Shown here piece by piece: positions 6,484 through 11,711 of a stretch of DNA of 11,711 bases; position 1 is the first letter of the stretch; each line of letters begins with the position of its first letter. This stretch comes from an uncultured Phenylobacterium sp. (GTDB lineage Bacteria > Pseudomonadota > Alphaproteobacteria > Caulobacterales > Caulobacteraceae), in contig CAMFHW010000077.1 in assembly GCA_945952175.1 (NCBI GenBank), positions 1-11,711 of the forward strand. The letters are read 5' to 3'. The position numbers were made by a program, and so were the translations under genes. The notes under the pieces are model-generated. The model was given only the letters and a program-made list of their open reading frames with translations. It did not search any database and was not told the DNA's origin.

Positions 6484-6502
6484 CGGAGGGCGGAAAGCCT
6501 TG
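6484..6502 (+). promoter_or_regulatory. ribosome-binding site and TTG start codon of coaBC
   Basis: GGAGGG at 6484-6489 lies 10 nt before the TTG at 6500-6502. An in-frame TGA at 6467-6469, with no ATG, GTG or TTG between it and 6500, rules out any earlier start. The next in-frame Met (residue 71) is far inside the conserved flavoprotein domain. The TTG is therefore the real initiator. Confidence 0.8.
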
Positions 6503-7690
6503 TCGGAAAAGCGGGTCCTGTTGATCGTGGGCGGCGGCATCGCGGCCTATAAGAGCCTCGAGCTCGTGCGGCTGCTGCGCAAGGCCGGGGTTGGCGTCCG
6601 GCCGATCCTGACCAAGGCGGGCGCCGAGTTCGTGACGCCGCTCAGCCTGTCGGCGCTCTGCGAGGACCGGGTCTATTCCGAGCTGTTCTCGCTGACCGAC
6701 GAAGCCGAGATGGGCCATATCGAGCTGTCGCGTTCGGCCGACCTCGTGGTGGTCTCGCCGGCCACGGCGGACCTGATGGCCAAGGCGGCGAACGGCCTGG
6801 CCGGCGACCTTGCCGCCACCACCCTGCTCGCCACCGATAAGCCGGTGCTGATGGCCCCGGCCATGAACGTGCGGATGTGGGAGCACGCCGCCACGCGCCG
6901 CAACTTCGCGACCCTCAAGGCCGACGGCGTGCATTTCGTCGGACCCGACGAAGGTCCCATGGCCTGCGGCGAATACGGCTACGGCCGCCTGGCCGAGCCG
7001 CCGGAGATCTTCGAGGCGATCATGGGGCTGCTGGCGGGCGGCGCGAAGCCGCTGGCGGGCAAGAGCGCGATCATCACGGCCGGCCCCACCGCCGAGCCGA
7101 TCGACCCGGTGCGGGTGCTGACCAACCGTTCCAGCGGCAAGCAGGGCTTCGCGATCGCCGAGGCGCTGGCCGAGCTGGGCTGCCGGGTGACCCTGGTGGC
7201 CGGACCTGTCAGCCAGCCGACGCCGAAGGGCGTGCGCCGGGTCGACGTCGAGACCGCGCGCGAGATGCTGGCCGCCTGTGAGGCGGCCCTGCCCGCCGAT
7301 ATCGCCGTCTGCGTGGCGGCCGTCTCCGACTGGCGCCCGGAAAGCGTGGCGGCGACCAAGACCAAGAAGACCGGCGACGGCCCGCCGACCCTCTCGCTGG
7401 TGGAGAATCCCGACATCCTGGCGACCCTGTCCAAGGCGGCCAAGCGGCCGAAGCTGGTGGTCGGGTTCGCGGCCGAGACCAACGACGTCGAGGCCTACGC
7501 CCAGGCCAAGCTCGCCAGGAAGGGATGCGACTGGATCGTCGCCAACGACGTCTCCATCGCCGGCACCATGGGCGGCGACGACAATGCGGTTTCCATCGTC
7601 ACCGCGGCGGGAATCGAGCGATGGGATCGCGCGCCCAAATCCCAGGTGGCGCAGAAACTGGCCCAGCGCATGGCCGAGGAGTTCAAGTGA
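6500..7690 (+). CDS. coaBC: bifunctional phosphopantothenoylcysteine decarboxylase / phosphopantothenate-cysteine ligase (CoaBC, Dfp)
   Basis: Two consecutive steps of coenzyme A synthesis: the C-terminal CoaB domain joins cysteine to CTP-activated 4'-phosphopantothenate, and the N-terminal FMN-dependent CoaC domain decarboxylates the product to 4'-phosphopantetheine. It has 396 residues. CoaC (about 1-180): GGGIAAYKSLELVRLL at 11-26, catalytic H73 in MGHIELSRSADL, the PAMN motif at 120-123 (N123) and the substrate-lid cysteine C156 in GPMACGEYGYGRL. CoaB (about 187-394): ITAGPTAEPIDPVRVLTNRS with N209, AAVSDWRP at 273-280 and lysine-rich KTKK at 287-290. All key residues are present. It starts with TTG behind a good GGAGG. 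It leads a plus-strand operon: its TGA overlaps the GTG start of dut by 4 nt. Cytoplasmic. Confidence 0.97.
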   Translation: MSEKRVLLIVGGGIAAYKSLELVRLLRKAGVGVRPILTKAGAEFVTPLSLSALCEDRVYSELFSLTDEAEMGHIELSRSADLVVVSPATADLMAKAANGLAGDLAATTLLATDKPVLMAPAMNVRMWEHAATRRNFATLKADGVHFVGPDEGPMACGEYGYGRLAEPPEIFEAIMGLLAGGAKPLAGKSAIITAGPTAEPIDPVRVLTNRSSGKQGFAIAEALAELGCRVTLVAGPVSQPTPKGVRRVDVETAREMLAACEAALPADIAVCVAAVSDWRPESVAATKTKKTGDGPPTLSLVENPDILATLSKAAKRPKLVVGFAAETNDVEAYAQAKLARKGCDWIVANDVSIAGTMGGDDNAVSIVTAAGIERWDRAPKSQVAQKLAQRMAEEFK

Positions 7691-8142
7691 AGCCCGTCGT
7701 TCCCGTGGTCCGCCTGGACAGCAATCCCGACCTGCCCCTGCCGGCCTATGAGACCGCCGACGCCGCGGGCATGGACCTGCGCGCCGCCGTGTCTGAGGAG
7801 CAGCCGGTTGTCCTGAAGCCGGGCGCCCGCCAAGCCATCCCGACCGGCCTCGCCTTCGCCATCCCGCCGGGCTTCGAGGGACAGGTGCGGCCGCGTTCGG
7901 GCCTGGCGCTGAAGTCGGGCGTCACCTGCCTGAACAGCCCGGGCACTATCGACGCCGACTATCGCGGCGAGGTGAAGGTGATCCTGATCAATCTCGGGGC
8001 CGAGGATTTCACCATCCGCCGCGGCGACCGCATCGCCCAGCTCCTGATCTCACCGGTGGTCCAGGCGACCTGGTCCGAAGTGACCAGCCTCGACGAGACC
8101 GTCCGGGGCGCCGGCGGCTTCGGTTCGACGGGAGCGGCCTGA
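7687..8142 (+). CDS. dut: dUTP diphosphatase (dUTPase)
   Basis: Hydrolyses dUTP to dUMP and diphosphate, keeping uracil out of DNA and feeding dTMP synthesis. It has 151 residues, the typical length of homotrimeric dUTPases. All five family motifs are visible: I ADAAGMDLRA (24-33), II RPRSGLALKSG (68-78), III NSPGTIDADYRGEV (83-96) with D89 as the expected catalytic Asp, IV RRGDRIAQLLI (111-121) and V GAGGFGSTG (141-149) at the mobile C-terminus. The open frame extends upstream into coaBC, but the GTG at 7687 gives the family length. It is preceded by GAGGAG at 7676-7681 with a 5-nt spacer and overlaps the coaBC stop as GTGA, which implies translational coupling. The coaBC-dut pairing is common in proteobacteria. 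Confidence 0.97.
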   Translation: MKPVVPVVRLDSNPDLPLPAYETADAAGMDLRAAVSEEQPVVLKPGARQAIPTGLAFAIPPGFEGQVRPRSGLALKSGVTCLNSPGTIDADYRGEVKVILINLGAEDFTIRRGDRIAQLLISPVVQATWSEVTSLDETVRGAGGFGSTGAA

Positions 8143-8145
8143 ACC

Positions 8146-8712
8146 ATGGAACTGATCCTGATCCGCCATGGCCTGCCGGAACGTCGCGACGACACCTCCG
8201 ACCCGCCGCTGAGCGCGGAGGGCCACGACCAGTCCCGCCGGGTCGCCGCCTGGCTCGCCGAGGACGGTATCGACGTGGTCTACGCCTCGACCATGCTGCG
8301 CGCCGGCCAGACCGCCGAGCCGTTCGCGGCCAATCACGGCCACGAGGTGCGCCGCCACGGCGGGGTCGTGGAGTTCGACCGCGACTCCGGGGTCTACATC
8401 CCGATGGAGGAGCTGAAGCGCGACGACTACGAGGCCTGGAAGGCCATGGCCGAGGGCAACCACGGCCACGACATCGTGGGCTTCCAGCAGATGGTGGTCG
8501 AGGCGCTGGAGGAGATCATCGCCGCCCATCCGGGCCAGCGGGTCGCCGTCTTCTGCCACGGCGGGGTGATCAATGTCTGGACCGCCCATGTGCTGGGCAT
8601 GGAGCCCCGACTGTTCTTCGAGCCGGGCTACACCAGCATCCACCGCTTCATGTGCGCTCGCAGCGGGCAGCGCAACGTGGTCAGCCTGAACGAGCGCGCG
8701 CACCTGCGCTGA
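8146..8712 (+). CDS. histidine phosphatase family protein (phosphoglycerate-mutase-like)
   Basis: 188-residue member of the histidine phosphatase superfamily (branch 1). Visible active-site pieces: R7-H8-G9, where H8 takes the phosphate; the second arginine R52 in STMLRAGQTA; the likely acid E77 in VVEFDRD; and H138-G in VFCHGG. The set is complete, so it should be an active phosphatase or mutase. The substrate cannot be told from sequence; it lacks the length of a cofactor-dependent phosphoglycerate mutase (about 230-250), so a phosphatase of small metabolites, or of a protein, is more likely. The ATG is 3 nt after the dut stop, with GGAG 11 nt upstream, so it is probably the third gene of the coaBC-dut operon. 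A hairpin and a new promoter candidate follow it. Cytoplasmic. Confidence 0.9.
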   Translation: MELILIRHGLPERRDDTSDPPLSAEGHDQSRRVAAWLAEDGIDVVYASTMLRAGQTAEPFAANHGHEVRRHGGVVEFDRDSGVYIPMEELKRDDYEAWKAMAEGNHGHDIVGFQQMVVEALEEIIAAHPGQRVAVFCHGGVINVWTAHVLGMEPRLFFEPGYTSIHRFMCARSGQRNVVSLNERAHLR

Positions 8713-8715
8713 GCG

Positions 8716-8733
8716 CCGCGGATTGACCCGCGG
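8716..8733. other. CCGCGG inverted repeat after the histidine phosphatase gene
   Basis: CCGCGG (8716-8721) and CCGCGG (8728-8733) form a 6-bp stem around a 6-nt ATTGAC loop, 3 nt after the phosphatase stop. No T-run follows, so it is at most a weak or Rho-assisted terminator. The loop overlaps the -35 of the promoter candidate for the next gene, so it could instead be an operator. Confidence 0.3.
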
Positions 8734-8750
8734 GATCAAAGGCATACCAT
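8723..8750 (+). promoter_or_regulatory. candidate sigma-70 promoter of the kinase gene
   Basis: TTGACC (8723-8728, five of six) and TACCAT (8745-8750, four of six) are spaced by 16 nt, about 55 nt before the kinase GTG. This suggests that the kinase gene is not just the tail of the coaBC operon. Confidence 0.45.
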
Positions 8751-8767
8751 CGTTCTTCCGATAAGGA

Positions 8768-8787
8768 GCGCGACCTCGAAGTCGCGC
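8768..8787 (+). promoter_or_regulatory. leader hairpin upstream of the kinase gene
   Basis: GCGCGAC (8768-8774) and GTCGCGC (8781-8787) form a perfect 7-bp GC-rich stem with a 6-nt CTCGAA loop. It lies between the promoter candidate and the GAGGGGG ribosome-binding site (8791-8797). It could stabilise the 5' end or modulate initiation, but it could also be incidental in GC-rich DNA. Confidence 0.35.
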
Positions 8788-8804
8788 CTCGAGGGGGAAA
8801 CGCC

Positions 8805-9671
8805 GTGCAGGAAAGCCAATTTCCGCGGACGGTCGACGCGATCACGCCCCAGTGGCTCACCGGGGCCCTGCGCGGCTGCGGCGCGCTGGACGGGGCGGCC
8901 GTGTCGTCGTTCGAGCTGGAGCCGCTGGGGGTCGGCGCCGGGTTCATGAGCGCCATGGGCCGCATCCGGCTGAAGTACGAGGGCGCCTGCGCCGGCGCGC
9001 CGGACAGCGTGATCGTCAAGCTCGCGCCGCTGCATCCGGGCGCCCGCCAGATCGACCTGGCCTTCCATTTCTATGAAAAGGAGACCGGCTTCTATCGGCT
9101 GGTCGCGCCGTCGAGCCCGATCCGGACGCCGCGCGCCTATCACGTGGCGTTCGAGCCGGAGAGCCACGACTTCGCCCTGCTGCTGGAGGACTTGTCGCCA
9201 GCCCACCTGGGCGATCAGGTGGAAGGCCTGGGCGTCGAGCAGGCGCGGCTCGCGGTCGCCGCGGCCGGGCGTCTGCACGCCCGCTGGTGGCGCGACGACC
9301 AGCTTTCCGAGTTCGACTGGCTGCTGCCGATCAATTCGCCGCAGATGCTGTCGCTGGAGCCGATCTACCAGCAGTGCTGGCCGGCTGTGGTCGACTTCCT
9401 GGGCGACCGCCTGCCTGCGCAGATGAAGCGCACCGGCGAGCGGCTGGCGACGCGTATCGCCGCCATGATGCACCAGGCCGCCGAGCGGCCGCGGACGGTG
9501 ATGCACGGCGACTTCCGGGCCGACAACATGTTCTTCCAGATCGGCGCCGCCGCCGAACCCTTCGCGATCGCCGACTGGCAGGTGATGCTGGTGGGGCCCG
9601 CCGCCTTCGACATGGCCTACATGCTGACCGGCAGCCTGGAGGTCGACCTCCGCCGCCGCCGCGAGGGCTAG
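8805..9671 (+). CDS. phosphotransferase (CHK/ecdysteroid-kinase-like), truncated by an in-frame TAG
   Basis: 288-residue intact part of an aminoglycoside-phosphotransferase-fold small-molecule kinase. Visible elements: ATP-binding lysine K72 in VIVKL, the hinge-like DFALLLEDL at 122-130, the catalytic loop MHGDFRADN at 233-241 (H234, D236, N241) and the Mg-binding D257 in DWQ (257-259). The HGDFRADN...DWQ pair is characteristic of the ecdysteroid-kinase/CHK subgroup; the bacterial substrates are unknown. The GTG start is supported by GAGGGGG 7 nt upstream, and ATG alternatives are only internal. The TAG at 9669-9671 cuts the protein in the C-terminal helical lobe, and the same frame continues with homologous-looking sequence to 9902. 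The natural product would be about 365 residues. The truncated form keeps the catalytic residues but may not fold. Confidence 0.8.
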   Translation: MQESQFPRTVDAITPQWLTGALRGCGALDGAAVSSFELEPLGVGAGFMSAMGRIRLKYEGACAGAPDSVIVKLAPLHPGARQIDLAFHFYEKETGFYRLVAPSSPIRTPRAYHVAFEPESHDFALLLEDLSPAHLGDQVEGLGVEQARLAVAAAGRLHARWWRDDQLSEFDWLLPINSPQMLSLEPIYQQCWPAVVDFLGDRLPAQMKRTGERLATRIAAMMHQAAERPRTVMHGDFRADNMFFQIGAAAEPFAIADWQVMLVGPAAFDMAYMLTGSLEVDLRRRREG

Positions 9672-9902
9672 CTGCTCGACCTGCACCACGAGACCCTGGT
9701 CGCGAACGGGGTGAGCGATTACTCGCGCGCCCAGGCGGACGAGGACTACCGCTTCTGCGCCATGCTGGGCTGGTGCTGGCCGGTGGTGGCGATCGGCTCG
9801 CTCGACATGGCCAACGACCGCGGCGTGGCGATGTTCAACGCCTGGACCGAGCGCAGCATGACGGCCGTCGCCGATCTCGACGGGGCGTCGATGATCCCCT
9901 GA
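9672..9902 (+). pseudogene. C-terminal remnant of the kinase gene after the internal stop
   Basis: 76 sense codons in the same frame as the kinase and directly after its TAG, ending at a TGA (9900-9902). It begins LLDLHHETLVANGV and continues with the DYSRAQADEDYRF and GWCWPVVAIGS segments, which fit the C-terminal helices of this kinase family. There is no indel; one base change (for example CAG or GAG to TAG) explains the break. A GTG at 9711 could in theory restart translation, but the 63-residue product would lack any catalytic residue. Alternatives are a sequencing error or stop-codon readthrough. The stop is only 7 nt from that of the convergent amidase. Confidence 0.8.
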
Positions 9903-9909
9903 CGGCGAG

Positions 9910-11343
9910 CTAGGCCGCGTTCGGCTTCACGAAGCCGCGCACCTGCTCGAAAGCCTCCGCCACGGCGAGCGTCGTCTGGTCCTCGCCCGGCCGTCCGATC
10001 AGCTGCACGCCCACGGGCAGGCCGCCCGCGGTCAGGCCCGCCGGAACGCAGGTCGCCGGCAGATGGCAGGCGGTGGCCAGGCCGATCCAGTTCAGCATCG
10101 AGGTGTAGGGGATGGTCCGCTTGTTGGAGAGCTTCAGCTTGCGCGACTGGAAGGCCTTGTGGTCATGCGGGAAGGCCGGGATGGCGGTGACCGGCGCCAG
10201 GATGACGTCGAACCGCGACAGGGCCTCGACGGCCTGTTCGCGCAACTTGGCGCGAACCTCGTCGGCCTCCAGCCACTCGGCGTGGCTGGCCGTGTAGGAC
10301 AGGACCAGCGCCATGGCGGAATCCGGCCCGGCGCCGGCCGCCACCGCGAGCTTGGCGACGCCGCGCGTCCCCTCCATCTGCTTGCGCATGGGCGCGGGCA
10401 TGTCGGTGAAGATGATCGACCCCAGCAGGGTGCGGTAGGCGGTCGCCAGGACCTCGGCGTCGACCGGGCTCTTGATCGTCTCCACCGTCACGCCGGCGCT
10501 GGACAGCTTCGCGGCATAGGCCTCGATGGTCGAGCGGACCTCGGGATCGAGCGGATAGGCCGGCTCATCCAGCCACAGACCGACCCGGATCTCCTTCAGG
10601 GCCGGCGCGGGCTTCGGCGGCGCCGGGCTGTCGGCGATGATCCCGAACAGCAGCTTCAGGTCGCGGACCGAGCGGGCCATGGGGCCGACCACGTTCAGGT
10701 CGCGCTGGGCTCGCGCGCCGGGCAGGGGCGGGACGTGGCCGATCTGGCTGATCGCGCCCCAGGTCGGCTTGTGGGAATAGACCCCGCAGAAATTGGCCGG
10801 CACGCGCAGGGAGCCGCCGATGTCCGAGCCGATCTCCAGCGCGGTGACGCCGGTGGCGAGGGCCGAGGCCGCCCCGCCCGACGAGCCGCCGGTGGTGCGC
10901 GACACGTCCCAGGGATTGTTCGAGGTCCCGTAGAGCTCGTTGAAGCTCTGCCAGTCGCCGGCCATGACCGGCACATTGGTCTTGCCCCAGACCACAGCCC
11001 CGGCCGCCCGGGCGCGGGCGACGCAGACGGCGTCGACGCAGGTCCGTTCGCGCAGCTCGGCCAGGCCGGACGTGCCCGGCATGCCGACCACGTCGAAGGT
11101 GTCCTTGATGGTCATGGGCAGGCCGGCCAGCGCCCCGACCGCCTCGCCCTTGGCGCGGGTGGCGTCGATCGCCTGGGCCTCGTCGAGGGCGCGGGCGGGA
11201 TCGGTCATCACCACGGCGTTCAGCCGGGCGTGGCTCTCGGTCTGCCGGGCCATGGCGAGCTTCAGCAGTTCCACCGCCGAGACGCGGCCGGCGGCGAGCT
11301 CGGCGAGCTGTCCGGTGGCGTCGAGGTCCAGGATGTCGGTCAT
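9910..11343 (-). CDS. amidase (amidase signature family)
   Basis: 477-residue amidase-signature hydrolase, which splits C-N amide bonds with a Ser-cisSer-Lys triad. K80 in TIKDTFDV, cis-S154 in TTGGSSGGAAS and nucleophile S178 in IGSDIGGSLRVPA are all present with the usual 24-residue spacing between the serines. No signal peptide or membrane segment is seen, so it is cytoplasmic. It is not obviously GatA: no gatC or gatB is nearby and the C-terminal part is that of general amidases. The substrate is unknown; a carboxamide or aryl/acyl amide is likely. The ATG at 11343 has GGAGGGG upstream. It starts 47 nt after the dapB stop and is probably read from the dapB transcript, with no obvious pathway link. 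It converges on the broken kinase gene. Confidence 0.94.
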   Translation of the reverse strand: MTDILDLDATGQLAELAAGRVSAVELLKLAMARQTESHARLNAVVMTDPARALDEAQAIDATRAKGEAVGALAGLPMTIKDTFDVVGMPGTSGLAELRERTCVDAVCVARARAAGAVVWGKTNVPVMAGDWQSFNELYGTSNNPWDVSRTTGGSSGGAASALATGVTALEIGSDIGGSLRVPANFCGVYSHKPTWGAISQIGHVPPLPGARAQRDLNVVGPMARSVRDLKLLFGIIADSPAPPKPAPALKEIRVGLWLDEPAYPLDPEVRSTIEAYAAKLSSAGVTVETIKSPVDAEVLATAYRTLLGSIIFTDMPAPMRKQMEGTRGVAKLAVAAGAGPDSAMALVLSYTASHAEWLEADEVRAKLREQAVEALSRFDVILAPVTAIPAFPHDHKAFQSRKLKLSNKRTIPYTSMLNWIGLATACHLPATCVPAGLTAGGLPVGVQLIGRPGEDQTTLAVAEAFEQVRGFVKPNAA

Positions 11344-11390
11344 GGCGTCCCCTCCGTTTGTCCGCGCCGGCTGTCTCGCCGGTCGACGGT

Positions 11391-11711
11391 TCAGGTCCTG
11401 AGACCCAGTACGTCCATCATGTCGTATTGGCCGACGGGCTTGTGCGCGACCCAGCGGGCGGCTTCGACCGCGCCGCGCGCGAACAGGCTGCGGTCGCGGG
11501 CCGAATGGGAGAAGGTGAGGATCTCGTCCTCGGCGACGAACGACACGGTGTGCTCGCCGACGATGCCGCCGCCGCGCAGCACCGAGAAGCCGATGTCGCC
11601 GGTGGTGCGCGGGCCGGTCAGGCCGTCGCGGGCGCGGACCTCGACATCGGCCAGCTTCACGCCGCGCCCTTCGGCGGCGGCCTCGCCCAGCATCAGGGCG
11701 GTGCCCGATGG
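11391..11711 (-). CDS. dapB: 4-hydroxy-tetrahydrodipicolinate reductase, C-terminal part (window edge)
   Basis: Reduces 4-hydroxy-tetrahydrodipicolinate with NAD(P)H in the lysine/diaminopimelate pathway, and so feeds peptidoglycan. The last 106 residues are in the window, starting at PSGTALMLGEAA, the second half of the conserved K-x-x-PSGTA substrate-binding motif. Then follow the family hallmarks GPRTTGDIGFSVLRGGG, VGEHTV, FSHSARDR and FARGAVEAARW. The reading frame runs off the right edge, so an in-frame ATG near 11693 is internal and not the start. Stop TGA at 11393-11391. The N-terminal Rossmann NAD(P)-binding domain lies outside the window. Cytoplasmic, normally homotetrameric. Confidence 0.95.
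   Translation of the reverse strand, partial: PSGTALMLGEAAAEGRGVKLADVEVRARDGLTGPRTTGDIGFSVLRGGGIVGEHTVSFVAEDEILTFSHSARDRSLFARGAVEAARWVAHKPVGQYDMMDVLGLRT

Noticed and set aside
8736..9689. 317-codon minus-strand frame over the kinase gene
   Set aside because: Antisense shadow: composition is His/Gln/Arg/Ala-rich, and the plus strand has the kinase motifs and a good ribosome-binding site.
11391..11693. A 100-residue gene starting at the ATG near 11693
   Set aside because: The frame is open upstream to the window edge and carries PSGTAL of dapB before this Met, so it is an internal codon.
1..11711. CRISPR arrays, tRNA or rRNA genes, transposases, phage genes
   Set aside because: No regularly spaced repeats, cloverleaf sequences, or recognisable mobility proteins were found on reading both strands.

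Overview
The window is GC-rich, densely coding chromosomal DNA, most likely from a Caulobacterales alphaproteobacterium (Caulobacter/Phenylobacterium-like). The evidence is the housekeeping set mutM / ubiE-ubiB / coaBC-dut, the MutM zinc finger with a C-x4-C first half, and a GTTC-N7-GTTC LexA-type box of the kind used by alphaproteobacteria. From memory, these genes lie near the replication origin in relatives; I cannot test that here. I see no rRNA, tRNA, CRISPR array, transposase or phage gene.

Layout. Positions 1-3130 form a minus-strand block: mutM (8-oxoguanine glycosylase), a secreted TraB/GumN-like protein, an enoyl-CoA hydratase and an SGNH/GDSL hydrolase cut by the left edge. Gaps are 26-35 nt, so one transcript from upstream of mutM is plausible. 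The 364-nt divergent region 3131-3494 holds a 200-bp element bounded by 34/35-nt inverted repeats. ubiE and ubiB (3495-5744, plus strand) form a tight ubiquinone-biosynthesis pair. A minus-strand lipoprotein gene follows (5814-6383), then the plus-strand run coaBC-dut-histidine phosphatase (6500-8712), whose genes overlap or sit 3 nt apart. A small-molecule kinase gene (from 8805) is broken by an in-frame TAG at 9669-9671, and its C-terminal coding sequence continues intact to 9902. On the minus strand at the right edge, dapB (partial) is followed by an amidase-signature hydrolase.

How they work together. Most of the window is ordinary metabolism and maintenance: quinone methylation and its kinase-like partner, CoA synthesis, dUTP removal, oxidised-base repair and lysine/diaminopimelate synthesis.

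The most interesting spot is 5814-6499. A lipoprotein whose C-terminal region resembles RNase-type domains of polymorphic toxins sits behind a perfect GTTC-N7-GTTC box that overlaps its likely -10 element, so it may be DNA-damage-inducible. The other notable items are the inverted-repeat element between mutM and ubiE and the single stop codon that interrupts the kinase gene.
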